DNA of 64,000 bases from Planktothrix sp. FACHB-1365 (GTDB taxonomy: Bacteria > Cyanobacteriota > Cyanobacteriia > Cyanobacteriales > Microcoleaceae). Position numbers and translations under genes: made by a program. Of this stretch, positions 51,180 through 59,311 are shown one piece after another (position 1 is the stretch's first letter; each line of letters opens with the position of its first letter). The notes beneath the pieces are model-generated. The model was not told the DNA's origin. It was given only the letters and a program-made list of their open reading frames with translations, and did not search any database. The stretch spans positions 78,803 to 142,802 of the forward strand of contig NZ_JACJSC010000013.1 of assembly GCF_014697575.1 (NCBI RefSeq), read 5' to 3'.

Positions 51180-51836
51180 ATGACAAAAAATAGTCGTTCT
51201 AATAATGTATTACTGGTGGAAGGAAAGGAAGATGTTCGCGTCATCCCAGAATTAATCGAAGCTAATGGAATTGCTTGGGGAACAAAAAAGAATCCTGTTG
51301 TCTATATTCAAGAAAATAATGGTTATGATAACCTGATCAAGCCCGATGTGATTTCTACTGAACTAAAAGCATCGGGATTATCTGCTTTAGGTATTATGAT
51401 TGATGCAGATGATGACCCTAGAGGACGATGGCAAAGTCTTAGAAATACTTGTTTGAGTAGTATCCCTGATCTTCCCGAAAAATTACCTGAAACAGGTTTA
51501 ATTCATCTGACATCTAATCAAGTTAGATTTGGGGTTTGGATGATGCCGGATAATCAAATGCAGGGGATGTTAGAAAACTTTATTGCCTATATGATTCCTG
51601 ATGAAAGTGAATTAATTTGGCAATTTGCTCAAAACATCACAATAGAAGCAAAACAAAAAGGAGCATTATTTAAAGAAACTCATCAGGATAAAGCAAATAT
51701 TTATACTTGGTTAGCTTGGCAAAATCCTCCAGGACGACAACTTCATCAAGCAATTAATCAAAAAATTCTTAACCCTAAACATCCCAAGGCACAGAAATTC
51801 GTGAATTGGTTTAAAATTTTATACAATTTATCCTAG
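51180..51836 (+). CDS. DUF3226-type TOPRIM-like protein
   Basis: 218 aa. NVLLVEGKEDVRVIPELIE (TOPRIM Glu), ALGIMIDADDDPRGRWQSLR (DxD motif) and a C-terminal AWQNPPGRQLHQAINQK match DUF3226 as I know it. A TOPRIM-like nuclease or primase fold is likely. Coupled to the ATPase gene, so the two form an OLD-like split system; a defence role is inferred. Confidence 0.78.
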   Translation: MTKNSRSNNVLLVEGKEDVRVIPELIEANGIAWGTKKNPVVYIQENNGYDNLIKPDVISTELKASGLSALGIMIDADDDPRGRWQSLRNTCLSSIPDLPEKLPETGLIHLTSNQVRFGVWMMPDNQMQGMLENFIAYMIPDESELIWQFAQNITIEAKQKGALFKETHQDKANIYTWLAWQNPPGRQLHQAINQKILNPKHPKAQKFVNWFKILYNLS

Positions 51837-52423
51837 TTTTTGGGGTTGATTAACCCATTCAAGGGTCGATCAGCAAAAAAAGCAGCAAACCCTTGCCACT
51901 ACTGGATTGTTTATCGTTCAAGCTGGAATCCTTTTCCTATATGCTTTTGAAGCCGTTTTTAAGGCAATTTTTGTCTAAGTTCCACTAACCGTAACCTCCG
52001 AATCCTAACTTTATATAAACTTTTGTTTCAAAAGTCCCTCAACCTTTTATCTCATAGGTATTACAAGCCCTAGGATTTCACCTGTCAATGTAAAGATCAA
52101 GTTAAAGATTTAATTAACTTGAGCGCAATGTCCTGAAATGGAAGGACACCCTGGATCAATATATGCCATGATGGCAACAGATCTTACGTCTATAGACAAC
52201 TGGGTTGAATATCAGAATCCTCTACTCATCTGAAAAGCAATCTTGTTGTTAGACCGCAGTTTTTACTGAATTCCGCTTGACTCTTGTTTGTGGGAATCTT
52301 CCTAATCAAGGGGGTTTCACCTTTGCTAAGAAGCATGGAACCGAAGGCTAGAGAAGCCTAATTTCATATTTCTACGGGTTGTTTCACGGATTGCTAATCT
52401 ACACTATTTATTCCCTCGGAACA
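51837..52423. other. Long upstream region of the exporter gene
   Basis: 587 bases without a supported gene. It holds the palindrome TGCCATGATGGCA at 52164-52176 and an AT-rich hairpin (ACTTTTGTTTCAAAAGT, about 52018-52034). A promoter for the exporter is expected here; its exact position cannot be fixed. Confidence 0.5.
52164..52176. promoter_or_regulatory. Putative operator 1: TGCCA-TGA-TGGCA
   Basis: A perfect 5-bp inverted repeat with a 3-base spacer, continued rightward as ACA. It lies 247 bases upstream of the exporter ATG (52424). The first of five matching sites in this locus. Confidence 0.65.
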
Positions 52424-55400
52424 ATGATTAATCCCAACTTTACAAAACGGGATCGGCTGTCTAGCTCTAGCTCAAACCGATCTCCATCTTTATTAATGAC
52501 AACCTTAGAAAATTTATTAACACAAATCCAAGCCGATACTACTCATGTTAAAGCGTGGAGTCAACGCTGGCATTTGCAATCGTTCCAATTCGGAGATTGT
52601 ATTGATTGTTTACCGCCTTCGGCTGAAACAAAAGTTAGCAATGTTTACTTAGTGCTTGAAGGTCGAGTTCGACTTCTGGCTGAGGACAAACATCTCAATC
52701 GAGAGGTTTCGGTTTCAGTTGTTGAACCCGGTGAAACCTTTGGCGGAGATCAAGCCGGATGGAAATATGTACCTTTATCCTATCAAGCGATCGCCGCCAG
52801 TGATGTTATCGTTGCTTCAATTCCGATGGTCGAACTCCAGACCCAAATTAAACAGATTCCTCCGCTACAAACCTATTTACAAACCACCATTGAAAACCGA
52901 CAACGGTTATTATTCTTTAAAACCCAAACCAACTTGCGACGGTTCACCAGTCACCGACTCCAAGAGATTTTATCGAACTGCACCGAACATCGCATCAGTG
53001 CTGGAACTGCCTTACAGAAGGCGATCCCAACGGAACAAGGACGATTTTGGCTGTATCAAGGACAAATTACAGGGGCCGATAGCGTTCCCCAAGTGGGCGA
53101 TAGTTGGGGAGAACCCGATCCTATCCCCTCAGAATGGATGGCGTTAACAAAGTTAGTTTTGTATCAAATTCCAACCGAAACCTTGCAGACCACATCTGTA
53201 CAAGGGGGGAAATCCCCGATTCGGAAACAACAGATCACCGTATCTTCTCAACCTGCAACGGTGAACCCCCCTGCGGTTATTGTTCCCCAAACCGCGCAAA
53301 TTCTCAGCTTTCCCCAACCTAAACGTCAACGAGTCTGGCGAGGATTTTGGCAACGCTATCCGTTTATTGAACAGCAAAGTTCCTCCGACTGTGGGGTTGC
53401 TTGTTTGGCGATGATTAGTCAGTATTGGGGAAAATATTTGAGTATCAATACCCTGCGTAATATTGCGGATGTGGGACGCTCAGGGGTATCTTTAAAGAAC
53501 CTCACCCTCACATCAGAACGCTTAGGGTATCAGGCGCGACCTGTACGGGCAAGTTTGAATCGTTTAGAAACTGAAAAAAACCCTTGGATTGCCCATTGGC
53601 AGGGAGATCATTATGTTGTGGTCTATAAAGTCCGTCGTCATCAAGTGGTGATTGCTGATCCCGCCGAAGGCAAAAAAACCCTCTCTCGTCAGGCGTTTTC
53701 AACGGGATGGACGGGCTATGCTTTATTGTTAGAACCGACAGATCAATTCTATGAACTTAAAGAGCAAAAACGCTCTCTCGGTCGGTTTGTGGGGGTAATT
53801 TGGCCTTATCGATTTTTGGGATTACAAATTATTCTGTTATCTCTCTTAATTCAGGTCTTTGGGATTGTCACTCCGTTATTAACCCAGATTATTTTAGATC
53901 GGGTGGTGGTGAATAAAAGCATCACGGGTTTGAATGTATTTACCTTGGGATTGTTATTATTTGGTCTGTGGAGTTTAGGCTTATCTTCGATTCGACAATA
54001 TCTATTAAGTTACTTATCAAATCGTTTGGATTTAACTTTAATTGGGGGGTTTATTTATCATGCTCTACAACTTCCTTTAAAGTTCTTTGAGTCCCGTCGT
54101 GTCGGGGATATCATTACTCGGGTTCAAGAAAATCAGAAAATTCAACGGTTTCTCGTCGGTCAAATTTTGTTGTCTGCGTTGAATGTTATAACGGGGTTTG
54201 TGTATTTGGGATTGATGCTTTATTACAACTGGAAGCTGACAATCTTAATTTTAGGAATTGTGCCTTTAATTGTTATCCTAACTTTAGCAGCAACGCCAAT
54301 GTTACGGCATATTTCCCGTCAAGTCTTTAATGCTGCGGCTGATCAAAATTCAACTTTAGTAGAAATGATGACGGGAATTAATACGGTGAAAGCCGTCGCG
54401 GCGGAACCGGAATTACGATGGCGTTGGGAAGAAAAATTAACCCAACAAATTAATGTTCAGTTTAAAGCCCAAAAATTAGGAATTAATTTGGGATTTATGA
54501 GTGGGTTAATTAATTCTATGGGTAGTACATTTTTACTGTGGTTTGGTGTCAATTTAGTGATTCAAGATCAATTAACAATTGGTCAGTTTGTCGCCTTTAA
54601 TATGATGCAGGGTTATGTAATTAGTCCGATTCTGGCTTTAGTGGGATTATGGGATGAATTGCAAGAAGTCTTAATTTCCGTAGAACGGTTAAATGATGTA
54701 TTTGAACAGGAACCGGAAGAAAGCCCTCAAAAACCGTTAATTATATTACCCAGAATTCAAGGAGAAATTCATTTCGATAACGTTACTTTTCGTTATCAAG
54801 AAGATGCAGAAACGAATACTTTGCAAAATATTTCGTTTCACTTTTTACCCGGTCAAACCATTGCCATTGTTGGGCGCAGTGGTTCAGGAAAAAGTACCCT
54901 TGTTAAATTATTGCAAGGGTTATATCATCCCACAACCGGACAGATTTATGTGGATGGACATGAAATTCGTCATGTTTCTCCCCCGTCTTTACGCACACAA
55001 ATGGGCGTTGTTCCCCAAGATTGTTATTTATTTTCAGGAACGCTTTTAGAGAATATTACTCTCTATCGAGATGAATATCATTTAGATCAGGTGATTGAGG
55101 CTGCTAAATTAGCAGAAGTGCATGGGTTTATTCAGAGTTTACCATTAGGATATTATACTAAAGTTGGAGAACGAGGTTCAAGTTTATCGGGAGGACAACG
55201 GCAACGAATTGCGATCGCAAGAGCCTTATTAGGTCATCCTAGAATTTTAATTTTAGATGAGGCTACCAGTTCTTTAGATACTGAAAGTGAACACCGTTTT
55301 CAACGGAATTTAGAACAGATGCAACGTGCTCGCACCACGATTATTATTGCCCATCGTCTTTCAACGGTCAGAAGTGCTGATTGTATTCTGGTTTTAGACC

Positions 55401-55492
55401 GAGGGATTTTAGTAGAAAAAGGAACCCATGAACACCTGATGGCGACTCAAGGACTCTACTACCATTTAGCCCAGCAACAACTGGATTTATAA
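52424..55492 (+). CDS. C39 peptidase-containing ABC exporter with N-terminal cNMP-binding-like domain
   Basis: 1022 aa from ATG 52424 (a TTG at 52379 would add 15). N-terminal domain (about 45-215) resembles cyclic-nucleotide-binding domains (VYLVLEGRVRLLAED, VVEPGETFGGDQAG). The C39 peptidase follows (about 310-445) with C323 (SSSDCGVACL), H396 (GDHYVVV) and D412 (IADPAEG), all intact. Six membrane helices span about 455-745. The ATPase has GRSGSGKST (817-825), LSGGQRQR (from 921) and ILDEATSSLD. Such exporters cut double-glycine leaders and secrete the peptide; the two GG peptides at 58392 and 58733 are the obvious substrates. Confidence 0.95.
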   Translation: MINPNFTKRDRLSSSSSNRSPSLLMTTLENLLTQIQADTTHVKAWSQRWHLQSFQFGDCIDCLPPSAETKVSNVYLVLEGRVRLLAEDKHLNREVSVSVVEPGETFGGDQAGWKYVPLSYQAIAASDVIVASIPMVELQTQIKQIPPLQTYLQTTIENRQRLLFFKTQTNLRRFTSHRLQEILSNCTEHRISAGTALQKAIPTEQGRFWLYQGQITGADSVPQVGDSWGEPDPIPSEWMALTKLVLYQIPTETLQTTSVQGGKSPIRKQQITVSSQPATVNPPAVIVPQTAQILSFPQPKRQRVWRGFWQRYPFIEQQSSSDCGVACLAMISQYWGKYLSINTLRNIADVGRSGVSLKNLTLTSERLGYQARPVRASLNRLETEKNPWIAHWQGDHYVVVYKVRRHQVVIADPAEGKKTLSRQAFSTGWTGYALLLEPTDQFYELKEQKRSLGRFVGVIWPYRFLGLQIILLSLLIQVFGIVTPLLTQIILDRVVVNKSITGLNVFTLGLLLFGLWSLGLSSIRQYLLSYLSNRLDLTLIGGFIYHALQLPLKFFESRRVGDIITRVQENQKIQRFLVGQILLSALNVITGFVYLGLMLYYNWKLTILILGIVPLIVILTLAATPMLRHISRQVFNAAADQNSTLVEMMTGINTVKAVAAEPELRWRWEEKLTQQINVQFKAQKLGINLGFMSGLINSMGSTFLLWFGVNLVIQDQLTIGQFVAFNMMQGYVISPILALVGLWDELQEVLISVERLNDVFEQEPEESPQKPLIILPRIQGEIHFDNVTFRYQEDAETNTLQNISFHFLPGQTIAIVGRSGSGKSTLVKLLQGLYHPTTGQIYVDGHEIRHVSPPSLRTQMGVVPQDCYLFSGTLLENITLYRDEYHLDQVIEAAKLAEVHGFIQSLPLGYYTKVGERGSSLSGGQRQRIAIARALLGHPRILILDEATSSLDTESEHRFQRNLEQMQRARTTIIIAHRLSTVRSADCILVLDRGILVEKGTHEHLMATQGLYYHLAQQQLDL

Positions 55493-55554
55493 AAATCAAC
55501 AAACCCGAAATAGAAACATCAAATTGAGACGTGAAGTTTCCCCTGTCTCCTCTG

Positions 55555-55572
55555 TTTACAAAACTTTGTAAA
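55555..55572. promoter_or_regulatory. AT-rich palindrome beside operator 2
   Basis: TTTACAAA-AC-TTTGTAAA, perfect 8-bp arms, six bases before operator 2 in the 361-base gap between exporter and HlyD. It could be a second regulator site or the end of the exporter transcript; it has no T tract. Confidence 0.45.
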
Positions 55573-55578
55573 TAAAGT

Positions 55579-55591
55579 TGCCAAATTGGCA
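55579..55591. promoter_or_regulatory. Putative operator 2: TGCCA-AAT-TGGCA
   Basis: A perfect inverted repeat 262 bases upstream of the HlyD ATG (55854), matching the other four sites. The remaining 55493-55853 gap has no gene. Confidence 0.65.
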
Positions 55592-55853
55592 GTCTCAAAT
55601 TAGAAGTTACCCTAGTATAAATACAGAGGATTCTGATCAAAACCGAAACACTAGCCTAAACGTAAGATTACTGAAACCCTGGGTGGCAGGCTACAGCGCG
55701 TTTGTATGCGGTTGTGAGTCTCAGTCACCCTGTAATCTGTGCCGTTCTTTTTTTGTCAACAGTCAATTTTAAATCCCTGTTTTCCAATTCAACCTAATTT
55801 CATAAAAAACCATTCAGATATCAATTTTTATCGGCTAGTTTTTACATCACCTT

Positions 55854-57539
55854 ATGAAACCGTATCAACTGTTTTCCTGTTTCAAGGCAAATCTTGATCA
55901 TGACCCAGACCCCCAATTGTCGATAACCAAAGAGGAGGAATACTTACAGGATCTACAATTCAGTCGGGAAGAGCAAGAACAAATTGATCAGATTTATGGC
56001 GGGATAGGGGGTTCTGTTTCCTTTCCCGGAGTGACACCTCCCTTAACAGATGTTGTCGCCAAAAAATCTTCCCATTTATCCAGTTTTCTGGCTCCAAAAG
56101 CAGACTGGTCAAGTGCTTTACAATCTTTACTTGATCAACCGCCAGCGTCTTTTCCTCTGCAATTAATGTTGGGAGGATTTATTTTTTGTGTGGCGTTTGT
56201 CGCCTGGGGATATTTTGGAACCGTTGATGAAGTGGGTCAAGCCAGAGGTCAATTAGCACCCCAAGGGGAAGTTTATAAAATTCATCCCGTTGAGTTAGGA
56301 AAAGTTTCTCAAATTCCGATTAAAGAAGGACAAACTGTTAAAAAAGGTGAGGTTTTAGCCGAACTAGATCGACAGATTGCCACGACCGAATTAACGAGAT
56401 TACAACAACAACTCACCTCCTTGAAAGCTGAACAAACTCAAAAACAAGGCTTAATTGAACGGATTTATTTAGAAGCACAAACTCAATCGGCGATCGCCAC
56501 GGCTAAAATTCAAGCTCAACAGGCAAGTATTGAACGAGTAAAAAGCCAAATTGCCTGGAATCAACGGTTACTAAATCAACTCAATTTTGAAGCCAAAGTA
56601 ACTCAAGAACGAGTTGAATCTTTACAACCCTTAAAAGCTGAAACTCAAACCCTAATTGAAAAATTACAGGAGGGAGAATTAGCGGCTCAAGAACGACTAG
56701 AACGGTTAAAACCCTTGTTAGAAAGTGGTGCTATTTCTAAAGACTTAGTGTTTCAAGCCGAACAAAATCTGCGGGAGCAACAACGAGCCATTGTTCAAGC
56801 GCAATTATCAGAAAAAAATAGTACCCAAGAACAGATTTTTCAAGCGGAACAAAGTTTCAGAGATCGGCAAAGATTAATCACCCAATCTCAAGGAGAATTA
56901 CAACAATCTCAAGTTGAAATTGAACAATTGAATGCGGAATTAGCCCAAAGACAAGCGGAAGCGAAAACAATTCAAGTTGAAACCCAGCAAAAAATTCAAC
57001 AAACTGAGTTAGAAGTGACGCAGTTGCAAGCTCAAATTAAAGACACTCAAAACTTGATCGCAACGGCTGAAGCAAAACTTCAAGAACGATACCTCTATTC
57101 CCCCGTTGATGGTATTGTTTCTACCTTGAATGTGTTTAATCAGGGAGAAGTGATTCAACCCGGACAAACCGTTGCTGAAATTACACCCAAAAATGCACCT
57201 CTGATTTTAACTGCCAGTCTCCCCAACGACAAAGCCGGATTTGTGAAAACCGGAATGTCGGTTAAAGTCAAATTTGATGCTTATCCTTATCAAAATTATG
57301 GGGTATTTGAAGGGACTGTTAACTCAATTTCACCCGATACTAAAATCGATCAAGGAGTTGGCCCTGTTTATAAATTAGAAATTGTGTTAAAAAAGGACTA
57401 TGTTTTGCAACAGGAGCAGAAAATTCAGTTAAAACCCGGACAAACGGCTAGTGCGGATATTATCATTCGTCGTCGTCGGATTCTGGATATTCTGCTCAAT
57501 CCGATTCTGCAATTGCAGAAAAATGGCATAGATTTGTAA
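55854..57539 (+). CDS. HlyD-family membrane fusion protein
   Basis: 561 aa. An acidic cytoplasmic N-terminus of about 100 residues (longer than usual), one helix (about 102-124, LMLGGFIFCVAFVAWGYFG), a biotinyl-lipoyl half motif (GKVSQIPIKEGQTVKKGEVL), a long Gln/Glu-rich coiled coil (about 175-405), the second lipoyl half (YSPVDGIVSTLNVFNQGEVI) and the beta-barrel ending PGQTASADIIIRRRR. It links the ABC exporter to the outer membrane. No TolC gene is in the window. Confidence 0.93.
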   Translation: MKPYQLFSCFKANLDHDPDPQLSITKEEEYLQDLQFSREEQEQIDQIYGGIGGSVSFPGVTPPLTDVVAKKSSHLSSFLAPKADWSSALQSLLDQPPASFPLQLMLGGFIFCVAFVAWGYFGTVDEVGQARGQLAPQGEVYKIHPVELGKVSQIPIKEGQTVKKGEVLAELDRQIATTELTRLQQQLTSLKAEQTQKQGLIERIYLEAQTQSAIATAKIQAQQASIERVKSQIAWNQRLLNQLNFEAKVTQERVESLQPLKAETQTLIEKLQEGELAAQERLERLKPLLESGAISKDLVFQAEQNLREQQRAIVQAQLSEKNSTQEQIFQAEQSFRDRQRLITQSQGELQQSQVEIEQLNAELAQRQAEAKTIQVETQQKIQQTELEVTQLQAQIKDTQNLIATAEAKLQERYLYSPVDGIVSTLNVFNQGEVIQPGQTVAEITPKNAPLILTASLPNDKAGFVKTGMSVKVKFDAYPYQNYGVFEGTVNSISPDTKIDQGVGPVYKLEIVLKKDYVLQQEQKIQLKPGQTASADIIIRRRRILDILLNPILQLQKNGIDL

Positions 57540-57569
57540 AACACTACTTACAACTTAGGAGTAAAGGAA

Positions 57570-57956
57570 ATGTCTGCTCAATATTCCTACAATAACTCGA
57601 AAGTCGCTAAAACCCTCAGTGAAGAACAATTTGAACAAATCCTAGATGCAATTCTATCGGGAAAATATTCTTGGGCTTGTGTTTTAATTCTTCGTTTTGC
57701 TGGGTATAATCCACTGCATTATATTCCGTATCGTACTTACAACCGACTGGCTAAAGATAATAATTCTAATTCTCAGCCTCCAACTAACACTGTTGCGGTT
57801 CAGTCCAGCCTTAAAACTAAGACCTCTGCTAATGTTACCCAAATTCGAGACTTAACTTATTTAGAACCCATCCCTGAAATGGGTGATGGCGTTTCGGGGG
57901 GATGTCGAAATTTCGATGATTCTGAACTCTTCTCTACCCATTGGAAAATGAACTAA
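57570..57956 (+). CDS. HetP-family protein
   Basis: 128 aa. [40 protein letters not shown] and TYNRLAK form the conserved HetP core (about residues 16-63). The C-terminal half is variable and Ser/Thr/Asn-rich. HetP proteins control commitment to heterocyst differentiation in Anabaena, and paralogs occur outside heterocyst formers. Starting 30 bases after hlyD, with AGGAG upstream, it is probably co-transcribed with it and may regulate or be part of this locus. Confidence 0.85.
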   Translation: MSAQYSYNNSKVAKTLSEEQFEQILDAILSGKYSWACVLILRFAGYNPLHYIPYRTYNRLAKDNNSNSQPPTNTVAVQSSLKTKTSANVTQIRDLTYLEPIPEMGDGVSGGCRNFDDSELFSTHWKMN

Positions 57957-58069
57957 ACCCCAGACCCATTTTATTTTCTGTTTCCCGAAGTTTAAAATAA
58001 TTTTTTTGAGTCTCCTGTTCAAAATTCTTTAAAAAACCACTTTTCTACATCTTTCCATTTTTTACAATC

Positions 58070-58093
58070 ACCTGTGTTCAAACAGGTTTTTTT
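58070..58093 (+). terminator. Terminator after the HetP-family gene
   Basis: ACCTGT (58070-58075) and ACAGGT (58082-58087) form a short stem with a GTTCAA loop, followed directly by seven Ts. It ends the hlyD-hetP transcript before the peptide genes. Confidence 0.75.
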
Positions 58094-58113
58094 GTGAACA
58101 TTCTTTAAAAAAA

Positions 58114-58126
58114 TGCCATTATGGCA
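58114..58126. promoter_or_regulatory. Putative operator 3: TGCCA-TTA-TGGCA
   Basis: 265 bases upstream of peptide 1, just after the terminator. Perfect inverted repeat of the shared motif. The 57957-58391 gap otherwise holds no gene; a minus-strand frame there overlaps both operators and is judged spurious. Confidence 0.65.
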
Positions 58127-58288
58127 ATAAGCATCCTGAAACTTAATTAAAATACTATTTGATGACCTTGAATAAAATAACCTTCTCTGAAAGTTATTTT
58201 TAATTTTCAGAGCGTACTTATGATTATTTTTTTTGAAATGAAGAGTTTTCAATCTATTCATCTCAAACCTAAAAATAATTAACAAATA

Positions 58289-58301
58289 TGCCAAAATGGC
58301 A
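58289..58301. promoter_or_regulatory. Putative operator 4: TGCCA-AAA-TGGCA
   Basis: 90 bases upstream of peptide 1. The same 13 bases occur at operator 5, and both continue ACA. With operator 3 it makes a pair 175 bases apart, suggesting cooperative binding or two promoters. Confidence 0.7.
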
Positions 58302-58391
58302 ACACATTAAAGGAAAAGCAAATTATATTATAAACATCAACAAACAAAGAAAGTTGAGACCCAAAACACTTATCCTTTTAGGAGAAAAACA

Positions 58392-58619
58392 ATGTTAATT
58401 CAAGATTTAAACCATTTAGAAGTTGTTAGTGAAGAGTCCCATATTGAAGGTGGTTTAGCTATTGCTAATGCCTATGCTTATTCTTCTGCCTATGGTTCAA
58501 ATTTTGCTGGGACTAGCACCAGCACTTCTACCTCGGTATCTTCAGGATCTTATTACTGGTATTATTATTACGGGCCTTCATCTAACTCTAATTCTTCTAG
58601 TTCTGCGGCTGCTTACTAA
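58392..58619 (+). CDS. Double-glycine-leader peptide 1, Tyr/Ser-rich low-complexity core
   Basis: 75 aa, with AGGAG before the ATG. The leader (1-21) has hydrophobic and acidic residues ending EESHIEGG, the cut site of C39 exporters. The 54-residue core contains about 10 Tyr, one Trp and 17 Ser, with runs SYYWYYYYG, TSTSTSTS and SSSS, and almost no charged residues. There are no Cys and no recognised RiPP maturation enzymes nearby. Such a composition favours aggregation or fibre-like material rather than a typical bacteriocin; that is inference. Confidence 0.85.
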   Translation: MLIQDLNHLEVVSEESHIEGGLAIANAYAYSSAYGSNFAGTSTSTSTSVSSGSYYWYYYYGPSSNSNSSSSAAAY

Positions 58620-58634
58620 GCAAATATCGAATTC

Positions 58635-58655
58635 AGCTAGGGTATACACCTAGCT
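58635..58655 (+). promoter_or_regulatory. Hairpin 1 between peptide genes
   Basis: AGCTAGG (58635-58641) and CCTAGCT (58649-58655) with a 7-base loop. Begins 15 bases after the peptide 1 stop; no T tract, so more likely an mRNA-stabilising 3' hairpin than a terminator. Confidence 0.5.
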
Positions 58656-58667
58656 ACAATACAATCG

Positions 58668-58705
58668 CTGAAAGCTAGTTCAATTTTATCATTGACAGCT
58701 TTCAG
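58668..58705 (+). terminator. Hairpin 2 / weak terminator between peptide genes
   Basis: CTGAAAGCT (58668-58676) and AGCTTTCAG (58697-58705) followed by TATTTTTC. The loop is 20 bases. It may partly stop transcription so that peptide 1 is made in excess of peptide 2. Confidence 0.5.
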
Positions 58706-58732
58706 TATTTTTCTACTCTTATGGAGAAGTTT

Positions 58733-59008
58733 ATGAGTCAGATAACAATTACTGATTTAAGTTTTTGTGAAAATAGAGGTACTAATACACCGGAAATAAA
58801 CGGTGGCTATGATTTCCCTCGTCTTTCTACATCTTTCAGCGCTAATTTTAGTTCCAGTTTCAATGCCTTCGTCAGTATTTACCAGTTCAGTGACGGTGGT
58901 GGTTCAATATATCTTAATTCTGATGGTGCTGCTGCTGGTGCTGCTGCTGGTGCTGTTTCAGATGGAAGCACATATACTTATGCCTATGCTTCAACCTATA
59001 CAGCTTAA
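58733..59008 (+). CDS. Double-glycine-leader peptide 2, Ser/Phe/Ala/Gly-rich core
   Basis: 91 aa from ATG 58733, chosen over 58721 because GGAGA is spaced properly and the leader then starts like peptide 1 (MSQITITDLSF). The leader ends TPEINGG. The core has STSFSANFSSSFNAF, then GAAAGAAAGA and a Tyr/Thr/Ala-rich tail (STYTYAYASTYTA) with alternating small and aromatic residues. It is very similar in style to peptide 1 but not in sequence. No operator of its own, so read-through from peptide 1 is likely. Confidence 0.8.
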   Translation: MSQITITDLSFCENRGTNTPEINGGYDFPRLSTSFSANFSSSFNAFVSIYQFSDGGGSIYLNSDGAAAGAAAGAVSDGSTYTYAYASTYTA

Positions 59009-59072
59009 CTCCTTGTGCGTGGGTTTGTTTCTCATCATTCACTTTGTCATCCCCTAAAAATCTTTAACACAG

Positions 59073-59104
59073 AAAAGTTCCTATTCATTATAATAGGGAC
59101 TTTT
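59073..59104 (+). terminator. Rho-independent terminator after peptide 2
   Basis: AAAAGTTCCTATT (59073-59085) pairs with AATAGGGACTTTT (59092-59104), one G-T wobble, followed by T. A clear terminator closing the peptide 1-2 unit. Confidence 0.85.
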
Positions 59105-59170
59105 TAGTTTCAAGATGATTTTAACAATAATTATTAGGGTGGAAGATAAAGAAATCCATTCAGCGAACCT

Positions 59171-59183
59171 TGCCAAAATGGCA
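59171..59183. promoter_or_regulatory. Putative operator 5: TGCCA-AAA-TGGCA
   Basis: 128 bases upstream of the RTX-like gene and after the terminator. Identical to operator 4, including the following ACA. Confidence 0.7.
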
Positions 59184-59311
59184 ACATTTATCGATGTAAG
59201 CTAGTTAAAATATAATTTTACAATTGAGTTCAAAAAATTAGTAAAACCATCTGATCTGAAAATTATTTAATTTTTAGAGTTTTACTAAATTATCTAATTC
59301 TCTTTAAAAAA

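Noticed and set aside
58019..58294. Minus-strand 91-codon frame in the upstream region of peptide 1
   Set aside because: It covers two palindromic operator sites and a terminator, is very AT-rich, and its translation matches no protein pattern I know. More likely chance.
52164..59183. TGCCA-N3-TGGCA as transcription terminators
   Set aside because: A 5-bp stem with a 3-base loop and no T tract is too weak, and separate true terminators are present at 58070 and 59073.
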